DNA from: Cytidiella melzeri
Lineage: Eukaryota > Basidiomycota > Agaricomycetes > Polyporales > Irpicaceae
NCBI GenBank assembly: GCA_022592445.1
Contig: JABYQR010000100.1
Location: forward strand, 61,388 to 125,387
Length of the DNA stretch: 64,000 nt
Direction: 5' to 3'
Positions 11,082 to 20,166 of this stretch are shown in pieces. Each line of letters starts with the position of its first letter. Position 1 is the stretch's first letter. The notes below the pieces were generated by a model that had not been told where the DNA came from, ran no database searches, and saw only the letters and a program-made list of their open reading frames with translations. A program made the position numbers and the translations under genes.

Positions 11082-11612
11082 TCAATTTGACTCGATAGAC
11101 TGCGCGGGGGGGCGGTAGTGTAGAACAACACCTCCCAAGCGGCGATGTGTATTGCAAGCAAATGTGTGGCCAACGACAACATTGGTAGAGCTTGTAAGAT
11201 TGAACTGTACTAGTCCGCACTCGTGGTCCTCGCCTTCAAAGTCCGGTGACAGCCAACAATCTTGATGCGGCGCGGGCGGGCAATTGCAGTCAAGCGGGAC
11301 GAAAGGTCCTGAGTGCAGGGGAATTGGGTGGTTGCTCTGAGTGTTGCAATAGGAGCAGTTATCAAGCGAGTCCGCGACGGAGGCGACGGACGACGCTGGC
11401 AAGGGTGATTTAGGAGTAGATCTCTCAGGGGAGACCGTAGGCGCTACTGAGGGTTCTGGCGGCGGCGTGGGCGCAGGGATGATGGGGTAGCGATGAAGAA
11501 CCTCGCGGCGCGGGCAGTATGGGCAGCGACCGTCTGGTAAGTGGGGAACTGTGGGACAATAACAGCAAACGCGAGGCGGGTTGTTGATGGTAGGCGCAGC
11601 GGACATAAACAT
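11082..11612 (-). CDS. 176-aa Cys-motif protein of the palindromic element, left-arm copy
   Basis: Starts MFMSAAPTINNPPRVCCYCP. The N-terminal third holds CxxC pairs (CCYC, CPYC). A Pro/Ser-rich middle follows, then further Cys clusters (CSYCN, CNCPP) and His-Glu-Cys near residue 142. This suggests a zinc-binding or disulfide-rich fold, but I recognise no family. It differs from the right-arm copy at a few residues (for example CCYC for CRYC, HRRLGG for HCRLGG). A TATA-like element near 11754-11764 points toward it from the centre. A real gene is plausible because both arms keep the frame open despite base changes. Confidence 0.5.
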   Translation of the reverse strand: MFMSAAPTINNPPRVCCYCPTVPHLPDGRCPYCPRREVLHRYPIIPAPTPPPEPSVAPTVSPERSTPKSPLPASSVASVADSLDNCSYCNTQSNHPIPLHSGPFVPLDCNCPPAPHQDCWLSPDFEGEDHECGLVQFNLTSSTNVVVGHTFACNTHRRLGGVVLHYRPPAQSIESN

Positions 11613-11753
11613 GGAGAAAGACGCAGTGAGACAACGCAGGAGAGGCTACAGCTATTGGTGCAAAGAGACTCCCTCGACATGAGCGCAAAGCGTAAAATGA
11701 ACTCTGAGAACTGGGGTGGGGATTGATTGATTTCTACGCAGTACAGGCAACAC

Positions 11754-11764
11754 CTTTTTATATA
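11754..11764 (-). promoter_or_regulatory. TATA box of the left-arm ORF
   Basis: Minus-strand gggtatataaaaagg, about 145 bp upstream of the ATG at 11612. It mirrors the right-arm copy at 12504-12512, so the two ORFs have divergent promoters around the central A segment. Confidence 0.55.
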
Positions 11765-12503
11765 CCCTAAGGACCCTCTCCTAAACCTTTCCTTCTATGT
11801 CCTAAACCCAAACGCGAGAGCAAGGAAACATGGTGGCAGAATACTTCCGTTTGCGGAGGCAAAATCTCCAGCAAGTCAACGCCCGGCAGGACACAGCGTT
11901 GGTCGATGCGGAGAAGCGGCGCGCGCCCTTGCGCTGAAGAGGTGCCAACTGTCGCGAGCAGGTGATGAGGTGCTGTCCAAGAGTTGCACAGCATGGCGTG
12001 ATAGGAGTCTTCCTGAAACGAGGTTCGCGAGTCAAGTTTCTTCTATTGGTGGTCCAACCCGCGTCCAAAACACTTGGTGGCTGGCCGGCCCATGCTCCGA
12101 TGCAAAAGGGATGTGTCTGCGAGTCAGAGTTTGGTGCAATTCCTCGGCCTCGGATGTTTCCGGCGGGTTGCTGCTCCTGGCCAAGTCCTCGGATCCTCGG
12201 CAAACTCCTTGTGACCTCGGCAAACTCCTCGTGCCCGTGACGCTGGGAAAGTGGAGGGATTTGCTGCTCAGGATGACGCGGGCCGCGCAAATGGCGGGCT
12301 GCTGCCGGGTCTCCGCGCCTAGCCAATTTCCTGGCGTATCAGCGCGCGCCGCTTCTCCGCATCGACCAACGCTGTGTCCTGCCGGGCGTTGACTCACTGG
12401 AGATTTTGCCTCCGCAAACGGAAGTATTCTGCCACCATGTTTCCTTGCTCTCGCGTTTGGGTTTAGGACATAGAAGGAAAGGTTTAGGAGAGGGTCCTTA
12501 GGG

Positions 12504-12512
12504 TATATAAAA
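12504..12512 (+). promoter_or_regulatory. TATA box of the right-arm ORF
   Basis: gggtatataaaaaggtg lies about 150 bp upstream of the ATG at 12656, the usual spacing for a fungal promoter with a short leader. Confidence 0.55.
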
Positions 12513-12655
12513 AGGTGTTGCCTGTACTGCGTAGAAATCAATCAATCCCCACCCCAGTTCTCAGAGTTCATTTTACGCTTTGCGCTCATGTCGAGGGAGT
12601 CTCTTTGCACCAATAGCTGTAGCCTCTCCTGCGTTGTCTCACTGCGTCTTTCTCC

Positions 12656-13186
12656 ATGTTTATGTCCGCTGCGCCTACCATCAACAACCCGCCTCGCGTT
12701 TGCCGTTATTGTCCCACAGTTCCCCACTTACCAGACGGCCGCTGCCCATACTGCCCGCGCCGCGAGGTTCTTCATCGCTACCCCATCATCCCTGCGCCCA
12801 CGCCGCCGCCAGAACCCTCAGTAGCGCCTACGGTCTCCCCTGAGAGATCTACTCCTAAATCACCCTTGCCAGCGTCGTCCGTCGCCTCCGTCGCGGACTC
12901 GCTTGATAACTGCTCCTATTGCAACACTCAGAGCAACCACCCAATTCCCCTGCACTCAGGACCTTTCGTCCCGCTCGACTGCAATTGCCCGCCCGCGCCG
13001 CATCAAGATTGTTGGCTGTCACCGGACTTTGAAGGCGAGGACCACGAGTGCGAACTAGTACAGTTCAATCTTACAAGCTCTACCAATGTTGTCGTTGGCC
13101 ACACATTTGCTTGTAATACGCATTGCCGCTTGGGAGGTGTGGTTCTACACTATCGCCCCCGCGTGCAGTCTATCGAGTCAAATTGA
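12656..13186 (+). CDS. 176-aa Cys-motif protein of the palindromic element, right-arm copy
   Basis: Same product as 11082-11612. Cys pairs are at about residues 17-20 (CRYC) and 29-32 (CPYC), followed by the Pro/Ser-rich linker, CSYC near 96, CNCPP near 120 and HECELVQF near 142. The ATG at 12656 is the first start after the TATA box in this frame; a second Met is two codons on. The two copies face away from each other. No signal peptide or membrane segment is evident. Function unknown. Confidence 0.5.
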   Translation: MFMSAAPTINNPPRVCRYCPTVPHLPDGRCPYCPRREVLHRYPIIPAPTPPPEPSVAPTVSPERSTPKSPLPASSVASVADSLDNCSYCNTQSNHPIPLHSGPFVPLDCNCPPAPHQDCWLSPDFEGEDHECELVQFNLTSSTNVVVGHTFACNTHCRLGGVVLHYRPRVQSIESN

Positions 13187-13254
13187 CTGCGGCCTTATAT
13201 AGCCTTACGCTGCAACTCGCGCTCCAGTAGTTCGTCTTTCCCTTACGGTTCCTT

Positions 13255-13430
13255 TCGGTTTTGTTATACTGCGTTTACTTCTTACCTGGGTTATTTTACT
13301 GCGTTATTGTGTCTGCGTTTCACCTTCACTGCATCGAGTTTACTGCATTCACTTTCACTGCACGCGTGTTTTACAGCGACTACTTTCATCTTCACCAGCG
13401 ACCGCGTTTTGTGTTCGAGATTTGTACTGC
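13255..13430 (+). repeat. CGCAGT word cluster, right arm (as ACTGCG)
   Basis: Mirror of 10830-11005, with repeated actgcg and cactgca words downstream of the right-arm ORF. Confidence 0.6.
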
Positions 13431-13781
13431 GCCTGCTTTTACCATATGCGTCTTTCCGCGTGCCGTTTTACTACAAGTCGCGACATCTCGCGCGCGTTCC
13501 CTTTGAGCCGCGCTAAAACTCTGTTGCTTTTACCGCGCCGACTATCCCTTTTGCCCACGATACGCGTGGTAGTTTGCCCGTCTAGCTCCATTCACATAAA
13601 ACCTATATCACAAACCTTGTCGCTCTTTACAGCACAGGTAAAACTAGGACTCTAAGACCACCTCGCCCACTTTCACACTTCTGCGCTCCCACACCCTTAC
13701 ACTTCTATTGCCACTTTGTGGTTGGTTGTGTTGTCTTTAGGGTTGTACTTAGTTTTGGAGCGTGACTCAGTGTCTCACCGG

Positions 13782-14406
13782 ACCATCTGAAGGATGTAGT
13801 CCACATTGATGTGACTGAGACAATGGTGCCACGTGGTGACATGAGCCTTGGATGAAGGTTGTGCAGCCGCCTTAAGAGCAAAAGCGTTGGTCGGATGATC
13901 AAAAGAATTGTTGCCCATTGAGGCAATAAACACACAAAGTGAGGGAGCAGGCAATGAGTCGAGGACATAGAGGCCTTTGTCGAACGGGCAAACAGCACGA
14001 CCAACGGTCTTGCCATTGGAGCAAAGGACGCTGCAGGTGTTGCCCTTGAACACAAGGTTGAAACCCTTTTTGGTGAGGGTGGAGACCGGAAGGAAGTTGC
14101 CATTGAGGTCGGGGACAAAATAGACATTGGAGAAGATGGACCTGGTGGTGGTGTCACCAATGTGAATGTCAAGCGCAACGTGACCGACACCTATAGCATT
14201 GATGGAATGTTCATCACCAAGCCATATCTGAGTGGGAGAGGCAAGGGATTGGTAGGTAATGAACCGGTAGCACTGCGAGCTCATGTGCAAGGAGGCACTC
14301 AAGTCAATAATCCACTCGAAAGGGAGGTTGGCATGGCCACTATGGCCGCGCGCCATGAAGAGCTGGAGGGTGTCATCACGAGGCTCTGCAACGGCAACCT
14401 TCGCAT
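13782..14406 (-). pseudogene. copia protease and start of gag-pre-integrase
   Basis: The frame shows WIIDLSASLHMSSQ, matching copia aspartic protease WIIDSGAS-H-M but with the catalytic D-S/T-G changed to D-L-S. Further on is VYFVPDLNGNFLPVSTLTKK and the pre-integrase start WHHCLSHINVDYILQMVR, which ends at the palindrome insertion. It resumes at 9349 as GMVDGMEIVGETTRP...CLMGKQ. Confidence 0.85.
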
Positions 14407-14410
14407 GCTC

Positions 14411-14689
14411 TCATTCCTTTGCCTTTGCCTTTCCCTCTTTGTCCCTCTTATCCTTGTCCTCCTTGTCTTTCTTCATCTTCCTACACTCGTTGGTTGTGTG
14501 GCCCTGCTTCTTGCAGTAAATGCAGCATATGTCTGACTTGTTCTTCTTCTTCTTGTCCTTCTGACCCGTCTTGCCCTTAGTGCCGGTCTTAGCAACGAGA
14601 GCGACCTGTGAGGTATCACCACGTGTCTTCTCATCCATAAGGGTGGTGTTCATGACAGTGTCGGTGGTGGGCTTGTCTGCTGAGGACAT
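14411..14689 (-). pseudogene. copia gag remnant with CCHC zinc knuckle
   Basis: Starts MSSADKPTTDTVMNTTLMDE and contains the knuckle CIYCKKQGHTTNEC, followed by a Lys/Asp-rich tail. Copia gag normally has some 200-250 residues before this point, so an internal deletion has fused the start codon to the C-terminal part. Confidence 0.85.
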
Positions 14690-15181
14690 GAGGATGGTGG
14701 AGAGAACATGTCAGGAACACAACCAAACTCTATGAAGAGCGAGGAAGTGACAACGGGGGTGGAGGAACAATGAGCAAACTCACGTGGACAATGACAACAA
14801 GGGAAATGGTAATGATGAAGAAGAAACGATGACAAGGGAGTAGCTAACAATGAGCTAAAGACCAACCTCAAATTTGGATCAGTGATTGAGAAGACAAATA
14901 TGATAACATGGTTTTAGAGATTCAATCAGGAGCTGCCTCAGGATTAGATAGCCAGCCTTGCAATGCAATTGTGATGTGTTGCATGTGTCTCACTAGGCAT
15001 TGTGATGTGACCAAAATGGATGCTCAGGCGGCCTCACAATAGGATGCATGCGTCTCATGAGGCGCCGTGACGTGACAGGACCGGATACTCAGGCAGTCTT
15101 AGGATTGGTGGCCACTACAGCGCTTGGCCTCGTGATGGGTCTCACCTCCCTCGTGAGGGTTTGGTTCACATCAGCATGCCT
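14690..15181 (-). repeat. copia leader and partial 5' LTR, then unassigned sequence
   Basis: Minus-strand 14880-14706 (ggtctttagctcattg... gttgtgttcctgaca) aligns with the 3' part of the solo LTR at 60580-60755, so it is the end of this copia's 5' LTR. From 14880 to 15181 the similarity stops; GC-rich words such as ctcaggcggcctcac repeat loosely but nothing is identifiable. Confidence 0.7.
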
Positions 15182-15186
15182 CAGGG

Positions 15187-16394
15187 TATCACAGATTTTC
15201 AATGTTTCTACAAGACTTGCCTTACCAGGCAACAGTATTATGGGGAATATTTAAGCGCTTATCCAGCGCTTATCCAGCATCTATTTAGGCACTTAACTGG
15301 CGCTTATCAGGCGCTTATTTCAGCGCTTATCAATTGATGCGCTGATGCACCATCTGTCTCTGATGCGCCGATGCACTCCTTTCCTTATCTGTGTATCACA
15401 TGATAGAACTCTCTGGAACCTTGTGGAACATGCTGGAACTATGATGTCATAGTTCTTAGAACCTTCTGGAAAAGTCTAGCCTTGTCTTAGAACAAGCTAG
15501 AACAAGTCTAGCCTTGGGACTGGGTCATGGGGTCAGGTCATGGGGACAATTGCTATTGGTTGATTATTGAAGTGGCACCACTAGGGCATAGGGCATGCTT
15601 ACTAAGGTAGATTACTTCGCTTACTCATGTAGGTAGTAGGGGTCTTAGAGTAGTACCTGGGGCCCTCCCCTTCATGTATATATAGAGGCACTCCTGAGGG
15701 CATATCCCCTCAGTCTTATCCACTCTGTCGATATAGGACTACAGTCGAACCCCTCTTAACCCATACCCCTCGGGATATGCAGAAAGGTATGGGTTATCAG
15801 AGGTTATGGGAAACGAGAGGTGGCGCTTAATTGAGCGCCCAGGGCTTTGTCGAATATAACCGTGGAATCGTGTTATAGACTACCAAATTCACAATATGTT
15901 GATACCATAAACAGATTGTTATGAGTAGTGCTCTACTATAGTAAAGTTGAGCACACAGGAGTTGGGCTATGCCTCGGTCATGTCGAGGTTATTCAATGGG
16001 CGCCCTTGCAACACAAGTATTATTGACAATAACACCACATTATGAGCCAATTTTTTCCCAACAGTACTTAAAATCACTTATCATGTCTTATTTAGGAGGA
16101 AACCTACCATATCTGGGATATTCAACCCAAAATTGTGCCATAAAAGTATGGGTTTTTGCTTTCAAAAAGGTATGGATTATGGAGTATGAGTGGTTTATGG
16201 GTTTTTTGCTCGATTTCTCTGCAAACCAAGTTGGTCGAGCTTACAATGTATGGGTTTTGAGGGGTATGGGTTAAGAGGAGTTCAAATGTACTCAGTACTC
16301 CCCAGTACTTCGCTCACCACACCTCTACTCTCTATCTCACTATCTCCCCCTCAAATTTAACACTTATCTGGTGAGTGTAACCTTAACTGTTACA
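15187..16394 (+). mobile_element. Solo LTR, family 2, interrupted by a Tc1/pogo-like element
   Basis: Flanked by caggg at 15182-15186 and 16395-16399. It begins tatcacagattttc (expected tgtcacag, as at 25433) and ends ttaactgttaca. Without the 547-bp insertion and one TA it is about 659 bp. It contains a run of gcgcttat words (15254-15330), tgtatatatagag (about 15675) and a conserved splice donor ctg|gtgagt at 16371, close to the LTR end. Confidence 0.9.
15742..16288. mobile_element. Tc1/pogo-like non-autonomous element, 547 bp
   Basis: Begins CAGTCGAACCCCTCTTAACC and ends as the inverted relative (GGTTAAGAGGAGTTCAAATG). It is flanked by TA at 15740-15741 and 16289-16290. Comparison with the uninterrupted LTR at 25433 gives the empty site ggac-TA-ctcag. 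Ends of the type CAGTCGAACC are typical of fungal pogo/Fot1 relatives. There is no transposase ORF. Confidence 0.85.
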
Positions 16395-16438
16395 CAGGGC
16401 GGCACCTCAGCCTCGGAGACTCCCGAGGCGTCAAGACC

Positions 16439-17159
16439 TGTCGTGGATGGCCTGACTAGCCCTTATTTTTTGCATTTTACCTCCAGTTTTTACCTTTGAA
16501 ACCTGGTTGTAACCCTCTCTGCACACATCTATTAAGCGCCCGTATCACGTGGCTTAGATGCTCTACATGGTCACATTACTTGCTGCTACGTCACACTGGC
16601 ACGTGACTCAGCTTATGTAAGACCACATGGCTACAACCACATAGCTCAGCCCATAGCTAGGGTTTGACGTCATAGATAGCACTTACATGGACTCCTATTG
16701 TTCTTTCGCTATTGTTCTCTTTAAGAATGTTCTCACAGGTGTGGGAATGGAATACAATAGTTGGTCTCCTTTTAGATAGATTCTCTCACGAGTAGAGATC
16801 TTGGCAAAGTCCAGACAATAGCTATTGTTCTCCTTTAGGTAGTTCTATTGTTCTTCGTTCACACAGCTTCTTGCAAAGCCTGCCCTTAACATGGTCTGTG
16901 TGCAGGTCCCTGAAGTCTATATAAGATGCTGCATGTACACTCCTAGCCCCCCATCTCGACCTCTTGGTCTTTACTGGGCTAGGTAAGCGAACCCCCTCTT
17001 GTACTACATAGCTGGTAGTCTAACTTGGTCTTTACTGGGCTAGCTACCTGAACAAGGTTTATAGTTGGTGAGAGCATTGTGCTACATGCCTGCCACCACC
17101 TTGTCGTCGTCTTCCACATTGTGTCCCTAGTTACTGCGTTGAGCTCTGTCTCTGTGACA
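16439..17159 (+). mobile_element. Solo LTR, family 1 (copy 3), 721 bp
   Basis: TGTCGTGGATGG to CTGTGACA, flanked by agacc at 16434-16438 and 17160-17164. TATA near 16918. Predicted leader intron 16983-17043 between cttggtctttactgggctag repeats. Confidence 0.95.
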
Positions 17160-17195
17160 AGACCCATTGTTTGCTGCCCACACCTTTTGCGACAA

Positions 17196-17950
17196 AGCAT
17201 CAATGGACTTTTGTCATTGGTAACAACTTCTATTACTAATGTGCTCTGTATAATCCACTTTGAGAAGTAGTTTTGTTACTGTCACCAATCTTGTTAGTAA
17301 ATTGCTCAGCATACTTACTTTGTTAAGTAATTTTGTTATTGGTAACAACTTTCATTACTAGTGTGTCTGGTTTACCTACTTTTATAAGTAATCATCTTAC
17401 TGGTAACAAATATTGTTACCAATGTGTTTGAAACATTCACTTTGATAAGTAACTTTGTTACTGGTAACAACTTTCATTAACAATGTTTTTGGATCACTCG
17501 CTTTCATAAGTAAGTTTTTATTGGTACAAATTTTGTCATTGATGTGCCTGTATTATCCACCTTGATGAGTAATTGTTTTACTAATGTGCTGGCATTAGCC
17601 ATTTGGATAAGGCATTGTGTTTTTAGGGATAGCTTTTATTAGTAACTTGCCCAGAATACTGACTTTGATGAGTAATTTTGTTATTGATAATAACTATGTT
17701 GCTAATGTATTTGGATAACCCACATTCATCAGTGACTTTGTTATTGGTAACAACTTTATCACTAATGTGCCCTAATTACCCACTCACAGAAGTAATTTTG
17801 TTACTAATGTGTCTGAATCACTCACTTCAATAAGTAATATTATTATTGGTAACAACTTCCATGACTAATGTTCCCAACTTTCATCACAAACATGCTCAGA
17901 ATACTTACTTTGATAAGTGATTTTCTACTATTAACAACTTTCATCAGTAA
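17196..17950 (+). repeat. Degenerate ~60-bp minisatellite, left arm
   Basis: Units of about 60 bp built on aagtaattttgttattgg, taacaactttcattac and taatgtg...cactttgat repeat about twelve times. The array is interrupted by a solo LTR (17951-18682) and continues to about 18825. It opens with agcatcaatggacttttgtc, which also closes the inverted array at about 26841. Confidence 0.85.
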
Positions 17951-18682
17951 TGACATGGATAGTCCAACAGAGACCGGATTTTTCCATCATAGTCACAAGT
18001 TTACAGCATCAGGCACCTATCTAGAGCGCTTATTTTCTGGCTAGAATTGTTACCGGACCTAACCCTAACCCGGATCACGTGATGTCCTGCCTTATTTATC
18101 AATAGTCTAGACCCAAACCCTAGACTCAATCTGGCACGGTTCCAGATCAACCTAGGCTATTGTTCTATTGTTCCCCTTCCATTGTTAGGAATTCCCCAGG
18201 AATTCCCCCAGTTCCTATTGTCCTATTGTTTCCTGTCTATTGTTAGGGATTTCCCAGGGATTCCCCCAGTTTCTATTGTTCTAGTGTTGCTGTTCTATTG
18301 TGCTATTGTTCTATTGTTCTACGTACCCTGGTCCGTTATTGTTACCCTGGTCCGTTATTGTTTTATTGTTACTCCAACCCCACAGTTACTCCAGTCCCTA
18401 GTGTGGGAACTTGCGCACAGACCATGCAGACACAGTATATATAGTAGACCTTACCCTCCCTAGCTCTGCATCACTGCTAGGTGAGTTACTACATGTAACT
18501 TAGGATCACATCATATTAACTCTGTCATTTGCACTGCTAGTATCCGGCCTCTGTGCCTGCTTGCCTGCTTATCATCAACTTTGACCTCGTTGTTGTCGTT
18601 GCAGATCCCTTTCCACTTCCACCCCACATCTCCTTTACCCTTGTTCAGGGTTTATCAGTCTAGCAGCAGTCGCTCTGCAACA
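17951..18682 (+). mobile_element. Solo LTR, family 3, 732 bp
   Basis: TGACATGGATAG to CTCTGCAACA, flanked by agtaa at 17946-17950 and 18683-18687. It holds agtatatatagta at about 18434 and a predicted leader intron 18481-18540: cactgctag occurs before the donor gtgagt and again at the acceptor end. Many ctattgttctattgtt words (about 18165-18370) form a low-complexity upstream part. Confidence 0.95.
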
Positions 18683-18825
18683 AGTAACTTGCCAGGAATA
18701 CTTACTTTGATAAGTAATTTTGTTGCTGGTAACAACTTTAATTACAAACATGCTCAGAATACTCACTTTGATAAGTAGTTTTGTTAGTAGTGACCAACTT
18801 TGCTACCAGTGTGCCTGTATTGCAA
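18683..18825 (+). repeat. Minisatellite continuation after the family-3 LTR
   Basis: Two more units of the ~60-bp repeat (aagtaattttgttgctgg and cactttgataagtag), continuing the array interrupted at 17950. Confidence 0.8.
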
Positions 18826-18885
18826 AACCCAAATTATAACTCAGTGGGTCACAAAGTCACATTGTTGCCGGGCTGTGTTTGTCAT

Positions 18886-18954
18886 CCTGATGTCCTGAGA
18901 AACTGTCTTTTTCAAAACAAAAAAAATGAAAACACAGTTTCTCAGGTCATCAGG
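18886..18954. repeat. Hairpin, 21-bp arms, near the DIRS 3' end
   Basis: cctgatgtcctgagaaactgt (18886-18906) pairs with 18934-18954 at 20 of 21 positions around a 27-nt A/T-rich loop. It lies about 110 bp beyond the recombinase stop, where a terminator or terminal repeat of the DIRS-like element could be. It could also be a very short MITE. Confidence 0.7.
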
Positions 18955-19062
18955 CTTACTACACCTTTGCTCTTCTCTGCAGACTAGGAGTTGTATAGGC
19001 CCATCACGGGCCGGCCGTTTGTCGTGAAGCGACCAGCCCAATCGTCTTTGTTACGAGCGAGA

Positions 19063-20166
19063 CTAGCTATTTGGTATGATTTTGTGTGTGAGGGGGATGG
19101 TGGTGGTGTAAAAGGATGAGCGAATCACAAAGGCATATGAGAGGAGTGGTTGGGTGTGTTGAATTGAGGCCAGTTCCAACTCTGCCCGCACTGAGGGGTT
19201 GTCGCGGATGTAATCCTTCCAAGCTGAAGACGACCAGTGTCCTAAGGCCATGATAACGTTCTCCGACAGCCCGATGGATGCGTAGTATGTTGCGCCGCCC
19301 GCGCGAGCGGAATGTGCCTCGAAGGTGCCACGATCGAGAACACGGAAGAAAAGGCGTTTGAACCATGCTCGCGTAGGAAACGAACCGTCCTCTTTAATGA
19401 ACAGCGCTGGTCGAGCGCCATGAATAATGTCGCGTTTTTGGAGATATTGTTGGAGGAGGGATACCGGACTCGCTGTGGCATGGTGGAGGTGGACAATCAG
19501 AGTACCGCGATAGAAAGGGTCTGCCTTGTGGTAGGGAAGCATGTATTGAACTCTTCGTGAGGAATCGTCGAAACGGAGAGAAGCGCGTTTGATAATCTTC
19601 CTCCAATCAAACAAAGATTTATCGTTGGCGATGACGAGTTCCCCAATCCGATGGCAGGCATATAACGCACAAGAGAGGATGGTGGCGAAAAGGAGGTCGT
19701 CGTAAGACTGGGATATAAGAGCGCGCTGGAGAAAGGTGTCAAGATGGTGAGGCCGTAACGGCTGTTTTCGCTTGATTGGATCAGCTCGCAGTTTCTTGGT
19801 TCCGCGGATAGCAGTTTGAACATATGCGGAATGACGGTTTTTGTCAAAGTCAGGATAGATGTCGCCCAGAAAGTGCCACGCGCCGGTGAGATATTTGGGT
19901 CCAGACTGAATGAAACGCGAAGTGTATGCTATATATCGCGCCAAAGTCTGTGGTGTGGGGTCGAGAGGAAGATGATGGCGCACACAGAAGAGAATGTAGT
20001 CCTTCGCTCCAGTTCGGTAACCTTTTCGCGACAAAAGTTCAATGGAGTTGACTTGAAGCTGCAAGAGGCGTTTATCGATGTCTTCCAAGGATGACACTGG
20101 ATGGCGAGCATGTGAATGAGTCCAATTCGCATGCTCGCCGAGGATGCTCAAAAGCACTGTCTCCAT
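19063..20166 (-). CDS. Tyrosine recombinase of the DIRS-like element
   Basis: 367 codons from METVLLSILGEH. The N-terminal half is a core-binding domain (KGYRTGAKDYILFC). The catalytic half shows box-I Arg in ALYACHRIGELV, HSARAGGATYYASIG (the HxxR box), GHW and the nucleophile region WKDYIRDN, i.e. the full R-H-R-H/W-Y set. It would integrate the circular DNA copy without duplicating the target. It overlaps the RT frame by 19 bp, so coupled translation is likely. Confidence 0.9.
   Translation of the reverse strand: METVLLSILGEHANWTHSHARHPVSSLEDIDKRLLQLQVNSIELLSRKGYRTGAKDYILFCVRHHLPLDPTPQTLARYIAYTSRFIQSGPKYLTGAWHFLGDIYPDFDKNRHSAYVQTAIRGTKKLRADPIKRKQPLRPHHLDTFLQRALISQSYDDLLFATILSCALYACHRIGELVIANDKSLFDWRKIIKRASLRFDDSSRRVQYMLPYHKADPFYRGTLIVHLHHATASPVSLLQQYLQKRDIIHGARPALFIKEDGSFPTRAWFKRLFFRVLDRGTFEAHSARAGGATYYASIGLSENVIMALGHWSSSAWKDYIRDNPSVRAELELASIQHTQPLLSYAFVIRSSFYTTTIPLTHKIIPNS

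Larger units (their letters stand above)
9354..13777. mobile_element. Composite palindromic (foldback) element, A+ B+ A- B-
   Basis: It is inserted in the copia pre-integrase codons between 4-bp copies of ccgg (9350-9353, 13778-13781). It has four parts. Segment A (9354-9747) begins TGATACGCCC. Arm B (9748-11923, containing the 741-bp solo LTR) begins tgagacactgag. An inverted A copy is at 11924-12341, and an inverted arm B at 12342-13777 ends gtgtctca. Without the LTR, arm B is about 1.43 kb against 1.436 kb, with many single-base differences, so the palindrome is not an assembly mirror. Each arm carries the same 176-codon Cys-motif ORF, read outward from a TATA box near the centre, and a cluster of CGCAGT words. 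No transposase, RT or recombinase is visible. I cannot assign it to a known class. Confidence 0.8.
5820..14880 (-). mobile_element. Decayed Ty1/copia element, split by nested insertions
   Basis: Read on the minus strand, the pieces are in canonical copia order: leader and LTR 3' end (14880-14706), zinc-knuckle gag remnant (14689-14411), protease and start of gag-pre-integrase (14406-13782), rest of gag-pre-integrase (9349-9256), integrase (8499-7453), reverse transcriptase (7452-6153) and RNase H (6026-5820). Three insertions interrupt it, each with target duplication: MITE 6027-6152, solo LTR 8500-9250, composite palindrome 9354-13777. Removing them restores reading continuity across each break. 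The copy is dead: gag lacks most of its N-terminus, stops occur between the pre-integrase region and integrase, RNase H is cut at 5820, and no 3' LTR is seen. Its LTR end matches the solo LTR at 60261-60755. Confidence 0.9.

Noticed and set aside
17196..17950. CRISPR-like array
   Set aside because: Repeats are degenerate and contiguous without unique spacers, in a eukaryotic genome; it is a minisatellite.
18055..18075. Telomeric repeat (cctaaccctaaccc)
   Set aside because: Only about two units, inside a solo LTR with target duplication; not a telomere.
19063..20166. Tyrosine recombinase as a Starship captain or Crypton
   Set aside because: It lies directly downstream of, and overlaps, an RT-RNase H frame and a gag on the same strand, which defines a DIRS-like retrotransposon.
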